The position numbers and the translations under genes were made by a program. The notes beneath the pieces are model-generated. The model worked only from the letters and a program-made list of their open reading frames with translations, had not been told where the DNA came from and searched no databases. Source: Acidobacteriota bacterium (GTDB lineage: Bacteria; Acidobacteriota; Terriglobia; Acidiferrales; UBA7541). Taken from it: a DNA stretch of 64,000 nucleotides. Below are positions 45,553-53,278 of this stretch, piece by piece (position 1 is the first letter of the stretch; each line of letters begins with the position of its first letter). Location of the stretch: the NCBI GenBank assembly GCA_013289665.1, contig JABCZN010000012.1, forward strand, positions 1 to 64,000, read 5' to 3'.

Positions 45553-47580
45553 TTGTCGCTTCTTGCCGAAGTGCAATTTGGAAGAGCAATCCTGGGCAAC
45601 CTGGAGCTGGCCGAAAGCCGCGAGTGGCTGGTTACCAACGGCATCGGGGGATTTGCGTCGGGTACAGTCGCGGGGACGTCTACTCGCCGGTATCACGGGC
45701 TGCTGATGGCTTCGCTCGAGCCTCCAACAGCGAGAACGCTGCTGGTCGCAGGGGTTGATGAAACGGTTCGCTATCTGGAGAAAAGCTTTCCGCTCGCGAC
45801 GAACCGGTGGTTGAGCGGCGATGTTTCTCCGGCGGGTTATCTGCAGATGGAGAGCTTTCATCTGGAAGGCACGAAACCCGTGTGGAGCTATGCCCTTGCC
45901 GACGCGCTGCTCGAAAAGCGCGTGTGGATGCGGCAGGGGGAGAACACGACGTTTGTGGAATACAAGCTGGCACGGGGAAATTCGCCTGTCGAGATCGAAG
46001 GGAAGATTCTGGTAAGTTATCGCGATTTTCATGCCACCACGCACAGCGACGGCTGGCAGATGAAGATCGAGCCGGTGGAGCAGGGCATTCGGGTTGTTGC
46101 GTTTGACGGAGCGACGCCTTTTTTCCTGAAGAGCGCTTCGGCCACGTTTGAGCCGCGCCACGAATGGTATCGCGATTTCTTTCTGCCCGCGGAGCGTGAA
46201 CGGGGCCTTGACGACCACGAAGATCGGCTGTTGGCCGCCGTGTTTTACGCGCGCCTTGCGGTTGGCGAGAAATTGACACTGGTCGTTTCGACGGAGCATC
46301 AGGCGCTGCTGGACGGCGAGCAGGCGCGCACGCTCGAGTCCAACCACGATGTGAAACTCTTCCAGGCGTGGCAGAAGAGGCATTCCGCGATGGTTGCTAC
46401 GCCGGCGGAAGATGAACCCGGATGGCTGTGGCAGCTGGTGCTGGCCTCCGACCAGTTTATCGCCAAGCGAGCGCTGCCCGATGATCCGGACGGGCTGACC
46501 GTGATTGCCGGTTATCCGTGGTTTTGCGATTGGGGACGCGACACCATGATTGCCCTTCCGGGGCTTACCCTTCCCCTGGGCCGGCCGGAAATTGCGCGCA
46601 AGATTCTGGAGTCTTTTTCGCGTTACGTCGACCGGGGAATGTTGCCAAATAATTTTCCGGACCGCGGCGGCGCGCCACAGTACAACACGATTGACGCGGC
46701 GCTGTGGTATTTCGAGGCGGTGCGCCAATATTTTGAGGCCACGCAGGATCTGGAGCTGGTCAACAAACTGTTTCCTATTTTGTCGGCCATCGTGGACGCA
46801 CACGTTGCGGGTACCCGCTACAGCATCAAGGTGGACCCCGCCGACGCTCTTTTGTATGGCGGAAGTTCGGACGTGCAGCTTACCTGGATGGACGCGAAGC
46901 TGGGCGACTGGGTGGTGACGCCGCGCATCGGGAAGCCTGTGGAGATCAACGCACTGTGGATCAACGCGCTGAGCACCATGGGGCAGCTGGCGCGGCGGCT
47001 GGCTCGGCCGGCAGAGGGTTATCTAAAACTGAAACAGAAGGCGGAGAAAAATTTTCAGAAATTCTGGAATCCCGCGCGGAACTGTTGCTTTGACGTGATT
47101 GATGTGCCGGGCGGCGGCACGGACGCAGCGCTGCGTCCAAATCAGGTGTTTGCGGTGTCGTTGCCGGTCAGTCCCCTCAGCCGGGAGCAGAGTAAGGGCG
47201 TTGTGGATACCCTGGGGCGGGAATTGCTGACTTCGTTCGGGCTGCGCAGCCTGGGGCCTTCAGAGCCGGGGTACCTGGGCCGTTACACGGGTGGGCCTCG
47301 CGAACGGGATTCCGCTTACCACCAGGGAACGGTGTGGGCGTGGCTGCTGGGGCCGTATGCATTGGCTCACTACAAGGTGTACGGCGATCGAGCCGCGGCG
47401 CAGAGTTTTCTGGAGCCGCTGGGGAGAAGCATTTACTCGGCGGGACTTGGCAGCATCAGCGAGATTTTTGGAGGCGATGCGCCGTTTCCGGCGGCTGGAT
47501 GCTTTGCGCAGGCGTGGAGCGTGGCAGAAACCTTTCGGGTTTGGGAGTTTTTGGCTGGGCAAGAGGGAAAATCGGATTAA
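45553..47580 (+). CDS. Amylo-alpha-1,6-glucosidase / glycogen-debranching enzyme-type protein
   Basis: The start is TTG 45553, with ggag in the preceding gene's last codons; no ATG gives the N-terminus (LLAEVQFGRAILGNLELAES). 675 residues. Signatures are EWLVTNGIGGFASGTVAGTS, then TRRYHGLLMASLEPP, YPWFCDWGRDTMIALPGLTL, GMLPNNFPDRGGAPQYNTID and SGKLGDWVVTPR-like DAKLGDWVVTPRIGKPVEIN. They fit the bacterial debranching enzyme family (GH133) that cleaves alpha-1,6 branches in glycogen or related glucans. Cytoplasmic. Translationally coupled to the GH63-like gene. Confidence 0.88.
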   Translation: MSLLAEVQFGRAILGNLELAESREWLVTNGIGGFASGTVAGTSTRRYHGLLMASLEPPTARTLLVAGVDETVRYLEKSFPLATNRWLSGDVSPAGYLQMESFHLEGTKPVWSYALADALLEKRVWMRQGENTTFVEYKLARGNSPVEIEGKILVSYRDFHATTHSDGWQMKIEPVEQGIRVVAFDGATPFFLKSASATFEPRHEWYRDFFLPAERERGLDDHEDRLLAAVFYARLAVGEKLTLVVSTEHQALLDGEQARTLESNHDVKLFQAWQKRHSAMVATPAEDEPGWLWQLVLASDQFIAKRALPDDPDGLTVIAGYPWFCDWGRDTMIALPGLTLPLGRPEIARKILESFSRYVDRGMLPNNFPDRGGAPQYNTIDAALWYFEAVRQYFEATQDLELVNKLFPILSAIVDAHVAGTRYSIKVDPADALLYGGSSDVQLTWMDAKLGDWVVTPRIGKPVEINALWINALSTMGQLARRLARPAEGYLKLKQKAEKNFQKFWNPARNCCFDVIDVPGGGTDAALRPNQVFAVSLPVSPLSREQSKGVVDTLGRELLTSFGLRSLGPSEPGYLGRYTGGPRERDSAYHQGTVWAWLLGPYALAHYKVYGDRAAAQSFLEPLGRSIYSAGLGSISEIFGGDAPFPAAGCFAQAWSVAETFRVWEFLAGQEGKSD

Positions 47581-47657
47581 AAAAGAGATTTTGCGCAGAG
47601 TTCGCTCGGAAAGAACCGAGAGATCGCTGAAGTTTGAGAGTGAGGAGAACCCCAGGA

Positions 47658-47679
47658 GCACAGGCAGGATTGCCTGTGC
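47658..47679. terminator. Hairpin between convergent genes
   Basis: gcacaggca-ggat-tgcctgtgc, a perfect 9-bp stem placed between the ends of the debranching-enzyme gene (plus, 47580) and the VOC gene (minus, 47695). It fits a bidirectional terminator or a REP-like intergenic element. Confidence 0.5.
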
Positions 47680-47694
47680 CACGTTCGCCGATAC

Positions 47695-48276
47695 TTAGTC
47701 GAGGCGGGGAGCGGGTTCGTAGAGCTCGATGAGGACTTTGCCGGCGTCGGGGGCGGAGATGAGGAAGAAGTTTACGCGGGTGCCGTCGGCGCCAAGGCGG
47801 GTCTCCGGATAAATCGCCGGCACATCGAATTTCGTTTTCAGGATTTGCGTGGCGCGGTCCACGTCTTTGCAAAGATATTCAATCTGCTGGATGCCTTCGC
47901 CGAATTTTTGCAGGAACCTTGCGATTGCGCCGGTGGCCGCGGGGGTGCTGGTGGTCAAAATGTCCATCGAAAGTCCTCCGGGAAAGTGCAGTTCGAATTC
48001 CAGGGCGTCCTGGTCGGGCGGCACTTCAGAGAGGCGGGGCAAGCCGCTGGCTTCGTGGATTTGCTTGAAACGATCCGGGGTTACCGCGAGGCCGATGGTC
48101 ATCTTGGGGTCGTTGCCGTTCAGAAGGACCGCGAGTTCTTCGTCGCCCCACCAGGGATAGGCGGCGTGGTCGGCGAGCGCCCGGCCCGTTTTATAAATCT
48201 CCGTCGCGGACACGGCTCGCGTCTCCGAGTCCGGAGAGGACATACCTTCGATCGCGCGTTGCATTAGCTCGTTCAT
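47695..48276 (-). CDS. VOC/glyoxalase-like domain protein
   Basis: 193 residues. After a ~70-residue helical N-region (MNELMQRAIEGMSSPDSETR) the chain has the beta-alpha-beta pattern of VOC proteins: ALEFELHFPGGLSMDILTTS, then GIQQIEYLCKDVDRATQILK and VNFFLISAPDAGKVLIELYE. VOC members include glyoxalases, dioxygenases and resistance proteins. The metal ligands cannot be fixed with confidence here. Function unknown. Confidence 0.6.
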   Translation of the reverse strand: MNELMQRAIEGMSSPDSETRAVSATEIYKTGRALADHAAYPWWGDEELAVLLNGNDPKMTIGLAVTPDRFKQIHEASGLPRLSEVPPDQDALEFELHFPGGLSMDILTTSTPAATGAIARFLQKFGEGIQQIEYLCKDVDRATQILKTKFDVPAIYPETRLGADGTRVNFFLISAPDAGKVLIELYEPAPRLD

Positions 48277-48318
48277 CGTCTCACCTGAGTTCGATAGAGG
48301 GAATCACCACAGGACATC

Positions 48319-49251
48319 TTAACCCGACCCCGGTTCTTTCTTCTTTGTGGGACCGGTCAGAACCGAAACTAACATCGCCAGCAGCAGGATTCCTCCGACC
48401 ACGCCCAGCGAGAGCACCACGGAGATGTGCACCCAGGGATCGGCCACCATTTTTGCGCCGATGAATATCAGCACCAGGGCCAGGCCGATGCCCAGATAGT
48501 GGAAGTAGTCGAGGACATCCGCCAGCAGGAAATAGAGGGCGCGCAGGCCGAGGATCGCGAAAACGTTGGAGGTGTAGACGATAAAGGGATCGCGGGTGAT
48601 GCCGAAGACGGCGGGGATGGAGTCCACAGCGAACGTGACGTCGGTGATTTCCACGATGAGCAGGACAAGGAGCAGGGGCGTCGCGAAGAGCCGCCCCTCT
48701 TCGCGCAGAAAAAAACGCTGGCCGCGATATTCCTTGGTGACTCGCAAGTACGAACTGGCAAAGCGGAAGATGGGATTTTTTTCGTAGTGAACATTCTTCT
48801 CGCGCTTCCAGAGCATGTGCGAGCCGGAGTAAACGAGGAACACGCCAAATGCCGGGAGGATCCATTGGAACCTGGCGACCAGGACGGCCCCCGTGGCGAT
48901 CATGATGCCGCGCATCAGCAGTGCACCCAGAATTCCCCAGGCGAGGACGCGGTGCTGCACTGGCTCGGGCACCTGAAAGGTCCGGAAGATGACCAGAAAA
49001 ACGAACAGGTTGTCTACGCTCAGAGCTTTCTCGATGACGTAGCCGGTGAAGTATTCCAGGCCGCGCTGCGAGCCATACCAGTGCCAGATGCACCAGCCGA
49101 AGGCCAGCGCCAGCGTAATCCAAAGCGCGCTGCCAAATGCTGCTTCGCCAGATTTTATTTTGTGGGCTTTGCGGTGGAAGACGCCCAAGTCGAGGGCCAG
49201 TGCGAGGAGAACAAATAGATTGAACCCGACCCACACAATGGGGGTGCCCAT
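48319..49251 (-). CDS. TerC family integral membrane protein
   Basis: 310 residues with eight or nine helices. TerC/Alx signatures are WVGFNLFVLLALALDLGVFH, EYFTGYVIEKALSVDNLFVF, WGILGALLMRGIMIATGAVL, LLVLLIVEITDVTFAVDSIP and AVFGITRDPFIVYTSNVFAI. Conserved acidic residues in helices are compatible with divalent metal transport; relatives (Alx, MeeF/MeeY) export manganese and supply exported metalloproteins. No riboswitch-like leader is evident in the 20 bases separating it from the next upstream gene. Confidence 0.92.
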   Translation of the reverse strand: MGTPIVWVGFNLFVLLALALDLGVFHRKAHKIKSGEAAFGSALWITLALAFGWCIWHWYGSQRGLEYFTGYVIEKALSVDNLFVFLVIFRTFQVPEPVQHRVLAWGILGALLMRGIMIATGAVLVARFQWILPAFGVFLVYSGSHMLWKREKNVHYEKNPIFRFASSYLRVTKEYRGQRFFLREEGRLFATPLLLVLLIVEITDVTFAVDSIPAVFGITRDPFIVYTSNVFAILGLRALYFLLADVLDYFHYLGIGLALVLIFIGAKMVADPWVHISVVLSLGVVGGILLLAMLVSVLTGPTKKKEPGSG

Positions 49252-49270
49252 GGGATCAGAATAACGCAGT

Positions 49271-50122
49271 TCAGGGATGCGTTGAGTTGAAGTTCTGCCC
49301 GTTTATGTTGGAGAGAATGAGTTGCGTAGGGGCTCCCGAGTGCACGGCCACCGACACGTCCCAGATCAGGCGGCGGTCGCCGGAGGCCGCGTCCAGTCCC
49401 AAGGAACTGACCCAATAATTGCCCGGCGGCAGGCCTCTGATCACCAAATTCCCGTCGAGATCGGTATCGCCTTTCGCGGCCAGGTATTTGGTTTGGGCGA
49501 GGTCGGGGGCGAGTTGCGCCACCTTTTGATTGTGTTCCTGAAGGGCCTTGTCCCATTTGTATTTGGGGTTCACGGCGCCAAGCTCCGTTTCCATGCCGGA
49601 AATCGTGGAAGGATGCGATTCGACGAATTTTTTTGTCGCCGACATATAGTCCTGTCTCAGTTTGAAATACTTCGTGGGATTGGCTTCCGCGTCGGATTCT
49701 TTGTATTTGGGCATCGGCAAGCCGTTGGTGACGCCGCCGCTGTTCGAGCGTTCGTAGCCGGCGAAGAATTCCGGAATGTTCATGACGTCGTCCGGAGTGA
49801 TGAGCTTGTCCACGTCCGGGGCGGTCAGGTCGATGATCGAGTGCTGCTTCATCCAAGCTTTCAGCTCCGGGGAAATTTTCAGGTTGCTGATGAACTCTTC
49901 GCGCTCGGCGAGGGGAAATTGCTCCGCGGCCTCCTTCAGGATGTCCGCGTAGCTCTTGGTCAAAATGCAGAAGGTGAACTGGCGCACGGGTTCGGGGCGG
50001 GCGCCGGTTGGCGCGATGCGCGCGGTCAGTTCCAGCGTACCGGTCGCACCTTGTCCAAAACTCGCCTGACCCAACGAGAGGAAGGAGCAGAAAAGTATGA
50101 GGAGGGACAGTCTGTTTCGCAT
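49271..50122 (-). CDS. Exported hypothetical protein with C-terminal beta-sandwich
   Basis: 283 residues with a signal peptide (MRNRLSLLILFCSFLSLGQA). The middle is helical and charged (YADILKEAAEQFPLAEREEF, KKFVESHPSTISGMETELG). The C-terminus reads GDTDLDGNLVIRGLPPGNYW, resembling carboxypeptidase-regulatory-like sandwiches of acidobacterial exported proteins. It lies upstream of terC on the same strand. No function assigned. Confidence 0.65.
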   Translation of the reverse strand: MRNRLSLLILFCSFLSLGQASFGQGATGTLELTARIAPTGARPEPVRQFTFCILTKSYADILKEAAEQFPLAEREEFISNLKISPELKAWMKQHSIIDLTAPDVDKLITPDDVMNIPEFFAGYERSNSGGVTNGLPMPKYKESDAEANPTKYFKLRQDYMSATKKFVESHPSTISGMETELGAVNPKYKWDKALQEHNQKVAQLAPDLAQTKYLAAKGDTDLDGNLVIRGLPPGNYWVSSLGLDAASGDRRLIWDVSVAVHSGAPTQLILSNINGQNFNSTHP

Positions 50123-50210
50123 GGCCTCATCGTAGCAGAAGCGGCGGGGCGGCCCCCGGTAAACAACAACGGGGCGTGTCGTAAGCAGGCAACGCGTCCC
50201 GGAGTACTGA

Positions 50211-51155
50211 TTAGAAGAGTTGGAAACGCGTTTCGATAATTACCCAGGTGGGGACGGGTTGGCGGCGCGCATCTCGCGCGGGGACAAAATGCCAGGAGCG
50301 GACAGCTTCGAGGGCTTGCTCATCCAGGCCCAAACCCAGCCCCTTCACGAGTTGAATTCGGGCGGCGCGGCCGTCTGCGCCGATCAGAACGCGTAGGGTC
50401 ACGTTGCCCTGCAACTTGGCCTTGCGCGCTTCATCGGTGTAAGGAGGCTCGGGACAGTGGAGGCACGCGGGCTGAGAAACGACGTTGGCATAGTTTCCGG
50501 TGGGGCCGCCATCGCCGGCTTCATCGCCGTCATCGTCGCCCATGCCATTGCTGCGATGGTTTCCGATTGCATGGCCTTTATCCCTTCCCGCCGAATCGGT
50601 GTCCTTGTCCATCCAGGGCAGGCCAAGATTGGTGATGGTCGGGACAGCGGCAGGAACGTTGCGGTCGAACACCGCTGGGGGCACGGGGAGGTCTACGTGG
50701 TCGGTATGCACCAATCGCGGAAGGGCAAGAGGTCTCGATGAGAGCGGGGCCAGATTTCCGACTTTCGCGACTTGGGAATCGTTGTTACTTTCTCCGCCGG
50801 GAGGACCGAATGAAGTTTTCCCTGTTCTTTGTTCCGCAGGCGGGAAGAAATGGAGTTTATGTTCGAGCCCAGGGATGAGGGTCGGCCGGAACCCGGCCAC
50901 TTTGGGGTTGGTTGAGGCAAGAAGAAGGAACAACCCGACGAGAACTGCTACGTGCGTGATCGCCGAGACGGTTTGGGCAGAGCCATATCTCGTTGAGGTT
51001 TCGACACTCGAGAACTGAGCCGGGGTCGCGTTTAGAGGGCGGAGACGAGTGTGTGAGATTGAAAAAGCCACTCGAATATTTTCGATGACGCGGCGGCGCC
51101 AGGAAGCTGTATCTTCGGAATGTCTGGGAGTGAATCTGGGTACCGAGAAGGGCAT
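50211..51155 (-). CDS. TonB-type energy transducer
   Basis: ATG 51155 follows aaggagattcgtg, so the longer frame to 51200 is rejected. 314 residues: a cytoplasmic N-region, a single helix (AITHVAVLVGLFLLLAS), a Pro/Gly-rich periplasmic linker, and a C-terminal TonB domain: CLHCPEPPYTDEARKAKLQG, then NVTLRVLIGADGRAARIQLV and ALEAVRSWHFVPARD. It would pass proton-motive force from ExbB-ExbD to outer-membrane receptors. No exbB or exbD gene adjoins it. The linker carries a run GMGDDDGDEAGDGGPTG, unusually acidic. Confidence 0.85.
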   Translation of the reverse strand: MPFSVPRFTPRHSEDTASWRRRVIENIRVAFSISHTRLRPLNATPAQFSSVETSTRYGSAQTVSAITHVAVLVGLFLLLASTNPKVAGFRPTLIPGLEHKLHFFPPAEQRTGKTSFGPPGGESNNDSQVAKVGNLAPLSSRPLALPRLVHTDHVDLPVPPAVFDRNVPAAVPTITNLGLPWMDKDTDSAGRDKGHAIGNHRSNGMGDDDGDEAGDGGPTGNYANVVSQPACLHCPEPPYTDEARKAKLQGNVTLRVLIGADGRAARIQLVKGLGLGLDEQALEAVRSWHFVPARDARRQPVPTWVIIETRFQLF

Positions 51156-51292
51156 CACGAATCTCCTTCTGAGGGGAAAGGCTGTCGAGCGAAGCCACAA
51201 CCCGGAGCCGTCGTGTTTCGGAGTGAGAACGCGAGTTCACCCCTTTGGTTGCCTTCGGTTGGAAAGTCCTTCGACCACCCATCGGGCTGCCC

Positions 51293-51358
51293 GCCGGGCT
51301 GGGCTACGATAGCGTTGCGGATTTGCTCGAGGCGCTCGAAGGCACCACGCACAAATGA
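51293..51358 (+). pseudogene. Possible antitoxin C-terminal fragment
   Basis: In the frame ending at TGA 51356-51358 the sequence reads GLGYDSVADLLEALEGTTHK, and its stop overlaps the VapC start codon (ATGA), as in coupled antitoxin-toxin pairs. No credible start lies upstream, so at most a remnant remains. Confidence 0.35.
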
Positions 51359-51801
51359 TTGTCCTTGACGCGAATCTATTGCTCTATGCATACGATTCAC
51401 GCTCGGAAAAACACGAACAGGCCCGCAAATGGGTCGAGCAGGTCTTTTCAGGGGGAGAACTGGTCGGGTTGCCGTGGCAAACGGTAGCTGCTTTCATCCG
51501 CATCACAACGAATCCGCGAATTCCGGGCGAGCGATTCACTCTTGAGGAAGTTGGGCTGGTCGTTGATCAATGGTTAGAGCAGCCGAATGTAAGACTGCTC
51601 GCGCCGGGGGATCAGCACTGGGCCATGTTCAGGAATTTGCTCATCGCGGGATAGGCCCGGGGTCCTCTGGCGACCGCCGCACAATTGGCCGCACTCACAA
51701 TGGAAAATGGTGGCGTGCTGTACACGACAGACCGCGATTTTGGCCGTTTCTCTGAGCTTCGTTGGACGAATCCTCTCGAAGATGAGACCCAGGACGCATG
51801 A
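51355..51801 (+). pseudogene. VapC-type PIN-domain toxin with in-frame amber stop
   Basis: ATG 51355 begins MIVLDANLLLYAYDSRSEKH, with the first acidic residue of the PIN nuclease site. The frame stops at TAG 51652-51654 after FRNLLIAG. It then continues in the same frame for 49 more residues: ARGPLATAAQLAALTMENGG, then VLYTTDRDFGRFSELRWTNP. These hold the conserved TTDRDF acidic motif and the usual VapC end, to TGA 51799-51801. A CAG-to-TAG change (Gln is common in GQARGP-like positions) would explain it. PIN toxins cleave RNA; without the C-terminal Asp residues the 99-residue product should be inactive unless the stop is read through. Confidence 0.75.
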
Positions 51802-51855
51802 TTCCGCCATGAAGAAACACATCGCCTACTCGTTTCTGTTGCGAGAAAAATTGGA

Positions 51856-53055
51856 CTAATACAGGCGGAAGGTGACTTCGAAGGGAACCAGGACCGGAAC
51901 AGGCTTGCCGTTCGGGCCGGTGACGGGCTTGCAGCGCCAGGTGCGCATGGTATTGGTGGTGGATTCATCCAGGCCCAAGCCGGGGCTCTTGATCACGCGG
52001 GGATTTGTGACGCGGCCATCCACGGTGATGACCGCCTCGACCAGCACCACGCCGGAATATTTCGCTTTGCGCGCTTCGTCGGAATAGGGCGGGTTGGGCA
52101 TATAGAAGCAAGTCGGCAGCCCGACGCCGTTCACTCCTGCGCGAAACATGCCGCCGCCGGTGCCGCCGCCTTCTCCAGGCCCGAGACCACCGCCAGTGCC
52201 GGAACCGATGCCGGTGCCGTCCCCATGCCCGAGCGAATCGCCCGGACCAGCGGCCATGGGATCGCCGAGGTTCGTAAGGACGCTGGAAACCTTCAGGTCT
52301 GGCGGTCCGAGAAGCGTGGCTTCCATAGGCAACTTCGGCTGCGGATTGGGATGCAAAGTCGGAGCCGCGAACTGCGTCATCGTGAACCGCGGCGGCCTGC
52401 CTTTGTTCACCGGAGTATTCGTGTGGTCGTTCGCCCCGCCACCGCCGCCGGCCTTGTTATTTCCCGCCGGAAGCTTTGCCACGTACGGCGAAATATCGAG
52501 GGGCGTCACATCCAGCTTGTTTTTCGCCTGGGTGGTGGAGGGCAGCATGTTGGTGATAAATGGAACGATGAGCAGCGCGATGATAATGGCGTGAGCGGCG
52601 AGGGCAATCGCCTGGGTCCAGCCAAAATTTTCATCCTTGGACCAGATCTCTTTTACCTGGACGGGCTTAATCCCCGCGGGCATCACCGCCCGGGTGGGAG
52701 AGAAAAACTCCTTCAACTGCTCGACGAAGCCGCCGAAGTTGCCGCCCCAATCGACTTCTAGACGTTTATTGATGGGACCTTTGCGAACTTTGGGCCCGGA
52801 AAGAAAGAATTTCAAATTTTCGCTGAGGCCGGAACCGAACGAGTTCCTGGTGAAAGGAACGTCGGTGCGCTCGATGATCTTGACCGGGCGCTCAAGGAGG
52901 AACTGCTTTAGGTTGGACCAGAAATCATTGGGCATCAGGTGAGCAGGAGCGCCGAAATCAGGCAGGGCGCTCTTCGGAACGGGAATGACTTCCTCGGCCC
53001 CGGAGCGCTTTGGATTGCTCAGTTCTTTTGGCAGTAGGTTGATGAAACCCGGCAC
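51856..53055 (-). CDS. TonB-type energy transducer with long cytoplasmic N-domain
   Basis: 399 residues. The single helix (ALAAHAIIIALLIVPFITNM) lies only at ~150-170, so about 145 residues precede it in the cytoplasm (WSNLKQFLLERPVKIIERTD, then ENLKFFLSGPKVRKG, LKEFFSPTRAV). After the helix come a Gly/Pro-rich linker (AGGGGGANDHTNTPVNKG; GSGTGGGLGPGEGGGTGGG) and the TonB C-domain: CFYMPNPPYSDEARKAKYSG, VVLVEAVITVDGRVTNPRVI and TMRTWRCKPVTGPNGKPVPV. Energy transfer to outer-membrane receptors is expected; the large cytoplasmic part is atypical and may bind a partner. It lies upstream of the other tonB-like gene on the same strand, with the broken toxin gene between them. Confidence 0.87.
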   Translation of the reverse strand: MPGFINLLPKELSNPKRSGAEEVIPVPKSALPDFGAPAHLMPNDFWSNLKQFLLERPVKIIERTDVPFTRNSFGSGLSENLKFFLSGPKVRKGPINKRLEVDWGGNFGGFVEQLKEFFSPTRAVMPAGIKPVQVKEIWSKDENFGWTQAIALAAHAIIIALLIVPFITNMLPSTTQAKNKLDVTPLDISPYVAKLPAGNNKAGGGGGANDHTNTPVNKGRPPRFTMTQFAAPTLHPNPQPKLPMEATLLGPPDLKVSSVLTNLGDPMAAGPGDSLGHGDGTGIGSGTGGGLGPGEGGGTGGGMFRAGVNGVGLPTCFYMPNPPYSDEARKAKYSGVVLVEAVITVDGRVTNPRVIKSPGLGLDESTTNTMRTWRCKPVTGPNGKPVPVLVPFEVTFRLY

Positions 53056-53278
53056 CGTTATCCCCTCAACTAATCTAGACGCGAATCCACGCCATAAGGT
53101 TTGCCTTAGCCGTTATGATTCGCGCCGGCTGGGAAAGGTTGCGCGACCCCTCGGCTGACACATCTTCCCCAATATTGTAACATACGTGGTTACATTGCTT
53201 TCCAAAGTTTCCCGCTTTACAACGCAGGGTGTTGACCCTCCAGATACACTGGAAGTGGCGGATTAGAAGGGACATTCG

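Noticed and set aside
48281..49234. 317-codon minus-strand frame overlapping terC
   Set aside because: Same-strand out-of-frame shadow; terC has the family signatures and membrane helices.
53100..53278. T-box leader before ileS
   Set aside because: I find no T-box consensus and no terminator/antiterminator pair; only a short gtaac/gttac dyad.
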